Part shown: piece by piece, positions 18,401 through 26,672 of the stretch
Layout of the letters: each line of letters opens with the position of its first letter
How positions within the stretch are numbered: position 1 is the first letter of the stretch
DNA from: Terasakiella brassicae
GTDB lineage: Bacteria; Pseudomonadota; Alphaproteobacteria; Rhodospirillales; Terasakiellaceae
DNA: 64,000 nt
Direction of reading: 5' to 3'
NCBI RefSeq assembly: GCF_014641495.1
Contig: NZ_BMHV01000010.1
Span: 62,001 to 126,000 of the forward strand
Position numbers and translations under genes: made by a program
Notes under the pieces: model-generated
Told to the model about the DNA's origin: nothing
Seen by the model: the letters and a program-made list of their open reading frames with translations, nothing else
Databases searched by the model: none

Positions 18401-19231
18401 CGCGCGGTTGCGGCCCAAGATGAACCTGAAGACCTCAACCCGTTGGCTGCTCGCGTCAAACAGGAAAAGGCTGATATGATCGCCAAGGGTGCCAGCCAAG
18501 AAGACGCCGACCTGCAATCCGGTTTTCGCGTTTTTGGTTCCAAACCCGGGGCTTATGGCGCAGGCTTGCAGGCCTTAATCGACGAAAAAGGCTGGGATAC
18601 AGCCGACGATCTTGCGCGGGCCTATGTCGCATGGGGGGGATACGCCTATGGTCAAGGCAGCAGCGGGAAAAGTGCACACGGTTTGTTTGAAGAACGCCTG
18701 TCAAAGGTCGAAGCCGTTGTCCAAAATCAGGATAACCGCGAACACGATCTGCTGGACAGTGACGACTATTACCAGTTTGAAGGCGGCATGACAGCCGCTA
18801 TTCGCACGCTGAAAGGCGGCGAAGCCCCAACCGTTTACCACAATGACCATTCCCGCCCCGAAACCCCGCGCATCCGTACCTTGGAAGAAGAAATCTCGCG
18901 TGTTGTGCGCGCCCGTGTCGTTAATCCCAAATGGATTGATGGGGTAAAACGTCATGGCTACAAAGGGGCGTTCGAAATGGCGGCGACGCTGGATTACATG
19001 TTCGCTTTTGCTGCGACGGCGCAATGTGTGCGTGATCATCATTTTGATGCGGTTTTTGAGGCCTTCATCATGGATGACGATACTTTTGCATTCTTAAAGG
19101 AAAACAACCCGGCGGCCTTAAAAGAAATGCTGGAACGTTTTCAGGAAGCACAGGATCGTAACCTGTGGAAACCACGCTCCAACTCTGCACGATTTATGAT
19201 CGGGGATTTGCTGGACGGCCTCAAGACGTAA
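15464..19231 (+). CDS. cobN: Cobaltochelatase large subunit CobN
   Basis: The 1255-residue protein is the substrate-binding large subunit of the ATP-dependent cobaltochelatase, which inserts cobalt into hydrogenobyrinic acid a,c-diamide in the oxygen-tolerant B12 pathway. It is colinear with known CobN (about 1270 residues) and has the CobN/BchH hallmark MGKHGNMEWLPGKA near residue 560, plus the C-terminal region with GGYAYGQGSSG. The ATP-driven partners CobS and CobT (or ChlI/ChlD) are not in this window. GGAAG lies about 9 nt before the ATG. It is a single-gene unit 12 kb from the corrin operon, and no B12 riboswitch fits in the 62 bp upstream. Confidence 0.96.
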   Translation: MHLLAATPGAVSDGSEAIDLGQTPGDIVVLSAADTELACLALAQNRLHDQDNCIPSLRLASLLHMGHNMSVDLYVDDIIQHAKLVIVRLLGGKSYWEYGVDEITRICSEKNIPLALLPGDDQPDAELANLSTLDQENTHRLWQYCVHGGIENAVEFLNFSHHLLGLSRDWAEPAPLLRAGIYWPGQSTLSLNDLRNNHWTDGRPVAAITFYRALMQAGNTAVIDGLIEALQAQGLNPLPLYAASLKDAIAAAQIEDLLAQSHTSVILNGTGFALSKPNAKRTKTPFDIADCAVLQVVFAGSNEDSWREGTHGLSARDIAMNVALPEVDGRILARAVSFKGLAQRDELTQCDIVSYKPVPDRLTFTAELAANWARLKTTPANLRKIALVLANYPNKDGRMGNGVGLDTPAGSLNVLKAMARNGYRVEDIPTDGNDLIARLQAGVTNDFTQIDSRDICETLRLSDYQIFFSSLPQSVQQAVLDRWGPAEKDPFFRPGELDCGQFLLPAYRCGNVAVCLQPARGYNIDPVESYHSPDLVPPHNYLAFYAWLRFEFRSHAIVHMGKHGNMEWLPGKAIALSENCFPEAVFGPSVHLYPFIINDPGEGTQAKRRAQAVIIDHLTPPLTRAESYGPLRDLELLVDEYYEAAGVDPRRLKVLKKEILALSRSTGLDIDCGIDRDDDDETALGKLDNHLCELKEMQIRDGLHIFGESPADRLLNDLLVALVRVPRDKGEGRDASLIRAIADDLKLNFDPLNCEMATTWTGPKPDILSSADHWRTCGDTVERLETIASQLISNDLSCPTEWSRTQAVLTYVEDTVRPAVMACGDAEIDAILRGLDGRFVLPGPSGAPTRGRPEILPTGKNFYSVDTRTVPTPAAWTLGWKSASLMIERYMQDHGDWPRTMALTAWGTSNMRTGGDDIAQGLALMGVQPQWDPVSRRVTGFEVMPQTVLGRPRVDVTLRVSGFFRDAFPGLIDLFDSAVRAVAAQDEPEDLNPLAARVKQEKADMIAKGASQEDADLQSGFRVFGSKPGAYGAGLQALIDEKGWDTADDLARAYVAWGGYAYGQGSSGKSAHGLFEERLSKVEAVVQNQDNREHDLLDSDDYYQFEGGMTAAIRTLKGGEAPTVYHNDHSRPETPRIRTLEEEISRVVRARVVNPKWIDGVKRHGYKGAFEMAATLDYMFAFAATAQCVRDHHFDAVFEAFIMDDDTFAFLKENNPAALKEMLERFQEAQDRNLWKPRSNSARFMIGDLLDGLKT

Positions 19232-19260
19232 AAAAAACCTCGCTTTTTATCAAAACGAGG
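19230..19260 (-). terminator. Likely terminator for the folE transcript
   Basis: Read on the minus strand, CCTCG/CGAGG (19256-19260 with 19238-19242), with extra inner T/A pairing, is followed by a run of seven T (19231-19237). It is the left arm of the palindromic element and lies beyond the REP hairpins for RNA coming from folE. Confidence 0.55.
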
Positions 19261-19455
19261 CTCAGATTGCTGACAAAGTGTTTTTCGTAAATAATTGACC
19301 AAAATCGTCATCTCGCACTTGATGCGGGATCCATTTAAAATCAACAGGTTAGATATCCCTCATTGAATCAAGATGGATCCCCGATCGGGTCGGGGATGAC
19401 AGTTTAGGGCTTTGTCAATAACCTGAGCCTCGCTTTTCATCAAAGCGAGGCTTTT
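19232..19455. repeat. Composite palindromic intergenic element (MITE/REP-like) between cobN and folE
   Basis: The whole gap is an imperfect inverted repeat. The left end (CCTCG..., CGAGGCTCAG, TGACAAAG; 19238-19278) reappears inverted at the right end (19410-19450). Inside lie two REP-type hairpins in opposite orientation: 19310-19330 (ATCTCGCA/TGCGGGAT) and 19377-19397 (ATCCCCGA/TCGGGGAT), each bordered by GGATC on one side and GAC on the other. No coding frame is seen. The element also supplies the terminators of both flanking convergent genes. Confidence 0.75.
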
Positions 19456-19456
19456 A
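19426..19456 (+). terminator. Intrinsic terminator for cobN
   Basis: A perfect 11-bp stem (19426-19436 with 19442-19452) and a TCATC loop are followed by TTTT. It is the right arm of the palindromic element, about 200 bp after the cobN stop. Confidence 0.8.
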
Positions 19457-19463
19457 ATCTTTT

Positions 19464-20093
19464 TTAGAAGCTATTGACCGCCGGTCCACTGGCCGGATTA
19501 CCGATCATTGTCAGAAATTCCTTACGAGTCGCAATGTTATTTCTGAAGGCACCCAACATTCGCGAGGTCACCATCGTCACCCCCGGCTTATAAACACCAC
19601 GGGTGGTCATACATTGGTGTTGCGCTTCAATTACAATTGCCACGCCCAATGGATCCAGCACATCCTGAATGACATTGGCAACTTGCGCTGTCATCTTTTC
19701 CTGAATTTGCAGGCGTTTTGCATAGACCTCGATAATACGGGCGAGTTTGGAAATGCCAACGACACGTTTTTTCGGCATATAGGCAATATGCGCCTTGCCC
19801 AAAATCGGCACCATGTGATGTTCGCAATGGGATTCGAAACGAATGTCGCGCAAAACGACCATTTCGTCATAACCGTCCGTTTCTTCAAACGTACGTTTTA
19901 GAATCTCTTCCGGGTCTTGATCATATCCGGCAAAGAATTCTTCGTAGGATCGCACCACCCGGTCCGGCGTGCCGACCAGACCTTCACGGGTCGGATCATC
20001 ACCCGCCCATTTGATTAAGGTACGAACCGCTTCTTCGGCTTCTTCCCGGCTGGGTTTGGCGTCGATGACGTTCAATTCAGGTTTATGGCTCAC
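19464..20093 (-). CDS. folE: GTP cyclohydrolase I
   Basis: The 209-residue enzyme converts GTP to 7,8-dihydroneopterin triphosphate, the first step of folate synthesis. Zinc ligands are visible in [10 protein letters not shown] (Cys and His near residues 95-98) and in the later [10 protein letters not shown] (Cys about 166). The GTP-site stretch [13 protein letters not shown] is intact. An extended N-terminal tail with a helical region ([17 protein letters not shown]) is normal for the type IA enzyme. It is transcribed away from serA, with a hairpin in the 131-bp gap. folB is encoded 27 kb away at 46862. Confidence 0.97.
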   Translation of the reverse strand: MSHKPELNVIDAKPSREEAEEAVRTLIKWAGDDPTREGLVGTPDRVVRSYEEFFAGYDQDPEEILKRTFEETDGYDEMVVLRDIRFESHCEHHMVPILGKAHIAYMPKKRVVGISKLARIIEVYAKRLQIQEKMTAQVANVIQDVLDPLGVAIVIEAQHQCMTTRGVYKPGVTMVTSRMLGAFRNNIATRKEFLTMIGNPASGPAVNSF

Positions 20094-20158
20094 GAGACAT
20101 TCCTTTCATCTGGACATTCACTGTAGAGCTTATCGTGTGAAATCTATCATTTGAATTA

Positions 20159-20199
20159 CAATACCCGACAAGAATAATCAACTATTCTTTTTGGTATTG
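20159..20199. repeat. Stem-loop between serA and folE
   Basis: CAATACC (20159-20165) pairs with GGTATTG (20193-20199), and an inner AAGAATA/TATTCTT stem (20170-20176 with 20183-20189) is separated by an internal loop. It lies 26 bp after the serA stop on the minus strand. It may help end serA transcription, though no T-run follows. Confidence 0.5.
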
Positions 20200-20224
20200 T
20201 TCTAAACTGAACGTCACCTGTGTG

Positions 20225-21460
20225 TTAACGCAAGAACCGCAAGCGAATGGTTCCCGCAATATCTGTCAATGCCTGACGCACGCCTTGGCCTTCGACAATA
20301 TCGGCGTCCACATCGACCACAACATAACCAAACTCACCATCTGTTTGCAGATATTGCCCGGTGATATTGAAGCCATGCTCGTTCATAATTTCGGCAATAC
20401 GTGCCATGACACCCGGTTTATTTTCATGGATATGCATGAAACGCGTGCCGGACCCTTTTACAGGCAAGGAAACTTCCATGAAGTTCACCGCCCCGAAGGT
20501 GGAACCATCATCGGAATATTTAACAAGCTTTTCGGCAACTTCCGTCCCGATATTGGCCTGTGCTTCCTGTGTAGACCCACCGATATGCGGCGTTAGAATG
20601 ACATTGGACAGGCCACGCAGTTCAGAAACAAATTCATCATCGGCCCCTTTCGGTTCAACAGGGAAGACATCAACCGCCGCCCCGGCGAGATGATCACTTT
20701 TCAACGCATCTGCCAAAGCCGGAATATCAACAACAGTACCGCGTGCCGCGTTGATGAAATGCGCCCCTTTTTTCATTTCACCAAATTCGCGCGCGCCCAT
20801 CATGTTGCGTGTTTCCGGTGTATCGGGCACATGCAGGCTGACAACGTCGGACATTTGCAGCAATTGATCCAGTGTCTCAACCGGTGATGCGTTCCCCAAG
20901 GGAAGCTTGTTGACAATATCAAAATAGATCACTTTAAAGCCAAGGGCTTCTGCCAAAATGGACAATTGGCTGCCGATATGGCCGTAACCGACGATCCCCA
21001 ATGTCTTGCCGCGCACTTCAAAAGACCCTGCTGCGGATTTAATCCAGCCCCCTTCATGGCAGCTTGCGTTTTTCGCCGGAATGCCGCGCATCAGCATAAT
21101 GGCTTCTGCCAACACCAGTTCCGCCACGGAACGGGTGTTGGAATAAGGTGCGTTAAAGACCGGAACCCCTTTAGACAAGGTGCTACGCAGATCAACCTGA
21201 TTGGTGCCGATACAGAAACACCCCACCGAAAACAGTTTTTCCGCCCCTTCAATGACTTCCTCAGTCAATTGCGTGCGCGAACGAATACCAACGATGTGAG
21301 CGTCCTTAATTTTTTCCTTCAGGACCTCTTCATCCAAAGCTTTTTTGTGAAACTCGATATTGCTGTAACCGGCATTTTCAAAAACACGAATGGCATTTTC
21401 ATGAACGCCTTCCAACAACAAAATACGAATTTTATCTTTGGCCAAAGACAGATTGCTCAA
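20225..21460 (-). CDS. serA: D-3-phosphoglycerate dehydrogenase (ACT-domain form)
   Basis: The 411-residue enzyme oxidises 3-phosphoglycerate to phosphohydroxypyruvate in serine synthesis. It shows the NAD-binding GYGHIGSQ (about 162-169), the catalytic Arg in NAARGTVVDI, and the catalytic His in TPHIGGSTQEA near residue 297. Residues about 338-411 form a C-terminal ACT domain (HIHENKPGVMARIAEIMNEH), so serine feedback inhibition is likely, as in E. coli SerA. Length matches the E. coli type (410). The aminotransferase gene lies 59 bp upstream on the same strand, so the two are probably co-transcribed. Confidence 0.96.
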   Translation of the reverse strand: MSNLSLAKDKIRILLLEGVHENAIRVFENAGYSNIEFHKKALDEEVLKEKIKDAHIVGIRSRTQLTEEVIEGAEKLFSVGCFCIGTNQVDLRSTLSKGVPVFNAPYSNTRSVAELVLAEAIMLMRGIPAKNASCHEGGWIKSAAGSFEVRGKTLGIVGYGHIGSQLSILAEALGFKVIYFDIVNKLPLGNASPVETLDQLLQMSDVVSLHVPDTPETRNMMGAREFGEMKKGAHFINAARGTVVDIPALADALKSDHLAGAAVDVFPVEPKGADDEFVSELRGLSNVILTPHIGGSTQEAQANIGTEVAEKLVKYSDDGSTFGAVNFMEVSLPVKGSGTRFMHIHENKPGVMARIAEIMNEHGFNITGQYLQTDGEFGYVVVDVDADIVEGQGVRQALTDIAGTIRLRFLR

Positions 21461-21519
21461 CGGACTTCTCCTGTTTCAAGGGGGTGATATAGGCGCTAAG
21501 TTTTAAGTGGTCTGACCCG

Positions 21520-22698
21520 TTAAAACAATATTTTTTGCGCTGCATCAACTGCTTTTCCGCTTTCAACCTTCACATTTGCCTGTGAAAGCAAGGTTTCCAA
21601 CGTTGATAAACAAAGTAAAATATTACGTGGCGTTGCACTTTGCCCCATCAGACCGATCCGCCATATCTTACCCGCGAATGCGCCCAATCCAGCCCCGATT
21701 TCAAGACCATAGCGTTCCAATGCCCGTTTGCGCAACGCAGCGTCATCGACACCATCCGGGATTTTAACCGCATTTAATTGCGGCAAACGGTACATTTCAT
21801 CAACGGCAAATTCCAGACCCATTGCTTCCAGTCCGGCTTTCAGGCCCAGATGCATTTTGGCATGACGATGCCATGCATTTTCCAGTCCTTCTTCCTGCAA
21901 CATCACCAAAGATTCGTGTAAAGCATAAAGCGCATTGACCGGGGCCGTATGATGATAGGCCCGTGTTGCCCCCTCGCCCCAATAGCCCATAATCAAATTC
22001 AGATCGAGGAACCAGCTTTGAACCTTTGAACTACGCTTGCGGATTTTATCCAGCGCCCGTTCACTGAAGGTCACGGGCGACAAGCCCGGAACGCAAGACA
22101 AACATTTTTGCGTGCCCGCATAAACCGCATCCGCCCCCCAGTCATCGACCAGCACAGGCACCCCTGCAAGGGCCGTGACCGCATCGACAAGGCTTAAAGC
22201 CCCATACCGTGTGGCGAGTTTACACAGAATCAATGGATCGGTATGGACCCCGGTTGACGTTTCCGCCTGCACGAAAGCAACGATTTTTGTATCGGGGTTG
22301 GCTTTCAGTGCGTCTTCGACTTTATGGGCGTCAACAGAACATCCCCAGTCATCTTCGACCACAATCGCAACGCCACCACAACGTTCGACATTTTCTTTCA
22401 TGCGCAGGCCGAACACGCCGTTGATACAGACAATCACCTTGTCCCCGGGTTCCACCAGATTGGCAAAACAGCTTTCCATTCCGGCAGAACCCGGTGCGGA
22501 AATCGGAAACGTCAGGGCATTATCTGTTTGAAATGCATATTGCAGCAGGCTTTTAACCTCGTCCATCATGCCAATAAAAGCCGGATCCAAATGCCCGACC
22601 GTGGGACGCGCCATTGCCGCCAGAACACGTGGGTGAACATCACTTGGCCCCGGCCCCATCAGAGTGCGTAAGGGGGGATTGAAAGAAGAAATTGTCAT
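21520..22698 (-). CDS. Pyridoxal-phosphate aminotransferase, alanine-glyoxylate / serine-glyoxylate type
   Basis: The 392-residue class V aminotransferase has the family start MGPGPSDVHPRVLAAM (14-29), the cofactor-binding DAVTALAGVPV region and the Schiff-base Lys198 in AGTQKCLSCVPGLSPV. These features fit the AGXT group (alanine-glyoxylate, serine-glyoxylate or serine-pyruvate transaminases). Being next to serA, it may supply the second step of serine synthesis in place of SerC, or link serine to glyoxylate; sequence cannot choose between these. It is divergent from ribF. Confidence 0.88.
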   Translation of the reverse strand: MTISSFNPPLRTLMGPGPSDVHPRVLAAMARPTVGHLDPAFIGMMDEVKSLLQYAFQTDNALTFPISAPGSAGMESCFANLVEPGDKVIVCINGVFGLRMKENVERCGGVAIVVEDDWGCSVDAHKVEDALKANPDTKIVAFVQAETSTGVHTDPLILCKLATRYGALSLVDAVTALAGVPVLVDDWGADAVYAGTQKCLSCVPGLSPVTFSERALDKIRKRSSKVQSWFLDLNLIMGYWGEGATRAYHHTAPVNALYALHESLVMLQEEGLENAWHRHAKMHLGLKAGLEAMGLEFAVDEMYRLPQLNAVKIPDGVDDAALRKRALERYGLEIGAGLGAFAGKIWRIGLMGQSATPRNILLCLSTLETLLSQANVKVESGKAVDAAQKILF

Positions 22699-22782
22699 AG
22701 CGGCCTCACTATCTGCTGATCAAGTTGCATCAACATATGCATATTTTCACGTGGTGAATAGACGAAAAACGCCATTTTAGAC

Positions 22783-22816
22783 TTGACCCCGTGCCCAATC
22801 TCGCTACCTTCGCGCC
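22783..22816 (+). promoter_or_regulatory. Predicted promoter giving a leaderless ribF message
   Basis: TTGACC (22783-22788) and TACCTT (22805-22810) with a 16-bp spacer look like -35 and -10 elements. The -10 ends 6 bp before the ribF ATG at 22817, so transcription would begin at or next to the start codon. No Shine-Dalgarno sequence is present in the short stretch before the ATG. Confidence 0.5.
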
Positions 22817-23767
22817 ATGCGGATATTCAGACATTATGAGGACTTGCCGCCCGAGGTCAAAGGGGGCGCAGTCGCCATCGGTAACTTTGACGGTGTACAC
22901 CTGGGACACAGGGAAGTGATTGGCGAGGCCGGATGGATCGCCAAGGCCCACCGGATTCCATGGGTTGTCCTGACGTTTGAGCCCCACCCGCGCATGGTTT
23001 TCATGCCAGATCAGGACCCGTTTCGCATTACCCCGTTTCGTATCAAAACCCGCCATATCGAAGAGCTGGAGGTTGACCATCTTGTCACCCTGCAATTCGA
23101 CATGGATTTCGCCAAAAAATCGGCAGAAGACTTTATCAAGGAGGTGCTGGTCGATGGACTGCAAGCTCGCCATGTGGTCAGCGGCTATAATTTTTATTTC
23201 GGGGCACATCGTCGCGGCAACCCGGATATGCTGTTGCAGGAAGGCCAGAAACACGGCTATGGATTTACCTGTGTAAACCCGGTCAGCGATGCGGGCGGCG
23301 TGGCTTATTCCTCCACACGGGTACGTGACTACCTGACAACAGGCGGCCCCCGCCAAGCTTGGGATGTACTGGGTCGTCCCTTCGAAATTGAAGGTCGTGT
23401 GATCAAGGGCGATCAACGCGGGCGCACAATCGGCTTTCCGACCTGCAACATCGAATTACATGATTATCTGACACCGGCCTTGGGCGTTTATGCTATTCGC
23501 GCCGGTATCGATCATGGCACTCATACTGTCTGGCATGACGGCGTTGCCAATATCGGCAAACGACCAACGTTTGATAAACGCGACATCCTGCTGGAAGCCC
23601 ACCTTTTTGACTTCGACGGCGACCTTTATGGCAAGCATGTGCGCGTTGCCTTGGTCGAATTTATTCGCCATGAACAGAAGTTCTCCGGCCTTGACGAAAT
23701 CAAGGCACAGATTGCAAAAGATTGCATCCAGGCCAAAGACATATTAAAGAAGACCGAACCTTTTTAA
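22817..23767 (+). CDS. ribF: Bifunctional riboflavin kinase / FAD synthetase
   Basis: The 316-residue enzyme makes FMN and FAD from riboflavin. The N-terminal adenylyltransferase has GNFDGVHLGHREVI (22-35) and the later SSTRVRDYLTTG; the C-terminal flavokinase has RVIKGDQRGRTIGFPTCNI (about 195-213) and the final YGKHVRVALVEFIRHEQKF. Both halves are complete. The ATG at 22817 lacks a ribosome-binding sequence and sits right after a good promoter. It precedes ileS by 18 bp; ribF-ileS-lspA is a common gene order in Proteobacteria. Confidence 0.96.
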   Translation: MRIFRHYEDLPPEVKGGAVAIGNFDGVHLGHREVIGEAGWIAKAHRIPWVVLTFEPHPRMVFMPDQDPFRITPFRIKTRHIEELEVDHLVTLQFDMDFAKKSAEDFIKEVLVDGLQARHVVSGYNFYFGAHRRGNPDMLLQEGQKHGYGFTCVNPVSDAGGVAYSSTRVRDYLTTGGPRQAWDVLGRPFEIEGRVIKGDQRGRTIGFPTCNIELHDYLTPALGVYAIRAGIDHGTHTVWHDGVANIGKRPTFDKRDILLEAHLFDFDGDLYGKHVRVALVEFIRHEQKFSGLDEIKAQIAKDCIQAKDILKKTEPF

Positions 23768-23785
23768 ATCTCAAGCGAGCAGACC

Positions 23786-26575
23786 ATGACTGTGGATTAT
23801 AAATCAACTGTATTTCTTCCCAAAACCGACTTCCCGATGCGTGCCGGCCTTGCCCAGAAAGAGCCGCAAATTCTGGCGAAGTGGGAAGAGATTGGTCTTT
23901 ACGAAAAATTGCGCGAAGATGCCAAAGACCGCGAGCCTTTCGTGCTGCATGACGGCCCCCCGTACGCCAACGGTCATCTGCATATCGGTCACGCGCTGAA
24001 CAAGATTTTAAAAGATATCATCGTTCGTTCCCAACAAATGATGGGCAAAAACGCCAATTACGTACCGGGCTGGGATTGCCACGGCCTGCCGATCGAATGG
24101 AAGATCGAAGAAAAATACCGCAAGAAAAAGAAAGATAAGGATCAGGTTCCTGTTCTGGAATTTCGCGAAGAATGCCGCCAGTTTGCCAAAGAATGGATCG
24201 ACATTCAGCGCGAGGAATTCAAACGCCTTGGCCTCGTCGGCAACTGGGAAGATCCTTATCTGACCATGACCAACCGTGCCGAAGCCATCATTGCCAAGGA
24301 ACTTTGTCGCTTTTTGATGAACGGCAGCCTTTATAAAGGGGCAAAACCGGTCATGTGGTCGCCTGTGGAAAAAACAGCCCTGGCCGAAGCCGAGGTCGAA
24401 TATTTCGATCACGAATCCACAACGATCCACGTCCGTTTCAAGGTTGAAGAAACCAAACTGGACGTAATCAAAGACGCGACAATCGTCATCTGGACGACAA
24501 CCCCGTGGACCATGCCGGGCAACCGGGCAATCTCTTACGGCAACGACATTGATTATGCCGTCTATGAAATCCTTGATGTCCATGATGGTTCCCTCGCTCG
24601 TGTCGGGGAAAAAATCTGTCTGGCTGATGCCTTGGCCGCTGAAGTTATGGGCGAAGCCAAAGTTGCAGACTTCAAACAAATTGCCCGGTTCAAAGGAAAA
24701 GAACTGGAAGGCACCATTTGTTCCCACCCTTGGCGTGGTCGCGATTATGATTTCGACGTGCCTTGTATCGCTGGTGACCATGTCACAACCGAGGCCGGGA
24801 CAGGCTTTGTCCACACCGCCCCCGGTCACGGTCAGGAAGACTGGGAAGTGTCCATGCAATATGGCATTGCCGTGCCCGATACGGTCGGCCCGGATGGCTG
24901 TTATTATGACCATGTGCCGATCTTTGCCGGTGAACATGTCTATAAAGTCGCCCCGCATGTACTGGAACAACTAACCGAAGTGGGCTCTTTGCTGGCCTCT
25001 GGTAAAATCATGCACAGCTATCCCTGTTCGTGGCGTTCCAAGGCAAAACTGATTTTCCGCAACACACCGCAATGGTTCATCTCGATGGAGACCAACGGCT
25101 TGCGTGAAAAAGCGTTAAAAGCCATTGATGAAACCCGCTTTGTTCCTGCGGCTGGTCGCAATCGCTTGGGTGGCATGATCAAGGATCGTCCCGACTGGTG
25201 TGTCTCGCGTCAACGGGCATGGGGCGTGCCGATCACTGTCTTTGTCGATAAGAAAACGGGTGAGCCGCTGCGTGACCAAAATGTCGTGGACCGCATCGTC
25301 AAGGCTTTCGAAGAAGAAGGCGCAGACGCATGGTATTCGCGCGACCCGCAAGAATTCCTCGGCAATGAATATAGCGCCGATGATTTTGAACAGGTCACAG
25401 ACATTCTTGATGTTTGGTTCGATTCGGGTTCCACACACGCCTTTGTTCTGGAAGACCGCGACGATTTGACCTGGCCGGCCTCGCTTTATCTGGAAGGCTC
25501 TGATCAGCACCGGGGCTGGTTCCATTCATCCTTGCTGGAATCTTGTGGAACGCGGGGCCGCGCGCCCTATGACGCCGTTCTCACACACGGTTTCGTATTG
25601 GATGAAAAAGGTTACAAAATGTCCAAGTCCTTGGGCAATGTGACCTCCCCACAAGATGTCAACAATCAGTACGGCGCCGATATTTTGCGCCTGTGGGTGG
25701 TTTCTGCCGATACGGCGGATGATTTGCGCATCGGCCCGGAAATCATCAAACAGCAATCCGATGTTTATCGTCGCCTGCGCAACACCCTGCGTTACTTGCT
25801 GGGTAATCTGGACGGTTTCAGTGACGCGGAAAAACTGCCGTTTGAAGAAATGCCGGAACTGGAACGTTGGGTTCTGCATCGTTTGTTCACACTGGATAAA
25901 CAATTGCGCAAGGCCTGTAACGATTTCGTCTTCCACAAAGCCTTTGCCGAATTGCATCACTTCTGTGCGGTTGAATTGTCCGCCTTCTATTTCGATATCC
26001 GCAAAGATGCGGTTTATTGTGATGGGGCAGACAGTGTCCGCCGCCGCGCTGCCCGCACGGTTCTCGACATTCTGTTCAACACATTAAGTGCATGGTTTGC
26101 CCCCTTCATGGTCTTTACAACGGAAGAAGCATGGACCAGCCGCTTTGGTGAAGATGCAGACAGCGTTCACCTGCGCCAGTTCCCGGAAATTCCCGCCAAT
26201 TGGCAAGATGATGCCTTGGCTGCCAAATGGGCCAAAGTCCGTGATTTGCGCAAAGTGGTGACAGGTGCCTTGGAATTAAAACGTAAAGAAAAAGTCATCG
26301 GTGCTTCTTTACAAGCCGCCCCGGACGTTTACGCCCCGACAGAATATGTCGAGGCCATGAACGGGATCGACCTTGCCGAACTGTCGATTACCTCTGCGGC
26401 ACAATTGCATGAAGGCAATGTGCCAAGCGGTGCCTTCATCATGGAAGATATCAAAGGGATCGGCGTTGTCTTTAAAGAAGCCGACGGCGGCAAATGCGAA
26501 CGTTGCTGGCAAATCCTGCCGGAAGTCAGCGACGAAGGCGGGATCTGCAAACGTTGTGAAGACGCTATTGCCTAA
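23786..26575 (+). CDS. ileS: Isoleucyl-tRNA synthetase
   Basis: The 929-residue class I synthetase has the HIGH motif in HLHIGHALNKI near residue 60, the CP1 editing domain (TTPWTMPGNRAI, about 235-246), the KMSKS loop GYKMSKSLGNV near residue 611, and a C-terminal zinc-binding set CERCWQ and CKRC (about 900-925). This is the normal bacterial eubacterial-type IleRS. It follows ribF closely and is separated from lspA by a terminator-like hairpin, so lspA may be read partly by read-through or from its own promoter. Confidence 0.98.
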   Translation: MTVDYKSTVFLPKTDFPMRAGLAQKEPQILAKWEEIGLYEKLREDAKDREPFVLHDGPPYANGHLHIGHALNKILKDIIVRSQQMMGKNANYVPGWDCHGLPIEWKIEEKYRKKKKDKDQVPVLEFREECRQFAKEWIDIQREEFKRLGLVGNWEDPYLTMTNRAEAIIAKELCRFLMNGSLYKGAKPVMWSPVEKTALAEAEVEYFDHESTTIHVRFKVEETKLDVIKDATIVIWTTTPWTMPGNRAISYGNDIDYAVYEILDVHDGSLARVGEKICLADALAAEVMGEAKVADFKQIARFKGKELEGTICSHPWRGRDYDFDVPCIAGDHVTTEAGTGFVHTAPGHGQEDWEVSMQYGIAVPDTVGPDGCYYDHVPIFAGEHVYKVAPHVLEQLTEVGSLLASGKIMHSYPCSWRSKAKLIFRNTPQWFISMETNGLREKALKAIDETRFVPAAGRNRLGGMIKDRPDWCVSRQRAWGVPITVFVDKKTGEPLRDQNVVDRIVKAFEEEGADAWYSRDPQEFLGNEYSADDFEQVTDILDVWFDSGSTHAFVLEDRDDLTWPASLYLEGSDQHRGWFHSSLLESCGTRGRAPYDAVLTHGFVLDEKGYKMSKSLGNVTSPQDVNNQYGADILRLWVVSADTADDLRIGPEIIKQQSDVYRRLRNTLRYLLGNLDGFSDAEKLPFEEMPELERWVLHRLFTLDKQLRKACNDFVFHKAFAELHHFCAVELSAFYFDIRKDAVYCDGADSVRRRAARTVLDILFNTLSAWFAPFMVFTTEEAWTSRFGEDADSVHLRQFPEIPANWQDDALAAKWAKVRDLRKVVTGALELKRKEKVIGASLQAAPDVYAPTEYVEAMNGIDLAELSITSAAQLHEGNVPSGAFIMEDIKGIGVVFKEADGGKCERCWQILPEVSDEGGICKRCEDAIA

Positions 26576-26587
26576 AACCAATATTGC

Positions 26588-26624
26588 GTGGCCTTGTATG
26601 TTGAACGACATCAAGGCCACTTTT
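26588..26624 (+). terminator. Terminator-like hairpin between ileS and lspA
   Basis: A perfect 9-bp stem (26588-26596 with 26612-26620) with a 15-nt loop is followed by TTTT. It lies 12 bp after the ileS stop. The short T-run suggests partial termination or attenuation. Confidence 0.65.
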
Positions 26625-26672
26625 ATGCCATCGATCAGATTTTGTCCGCATGCGCGGTTTTGACAGGATAAC

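Noticed and set aside
19232-19455. CRISPR array
   Set aside because: Repeats are inverted hairpins, not regularly spaced direct repeats; no cas genes in the window.
24008-24970. 320-codon minus-strand frame opposite ileS
   Set aside because: Phe- and Asp-rich translation typical of the antisense of GC3-biased codons; ileS motifs are intact on the plus strand.
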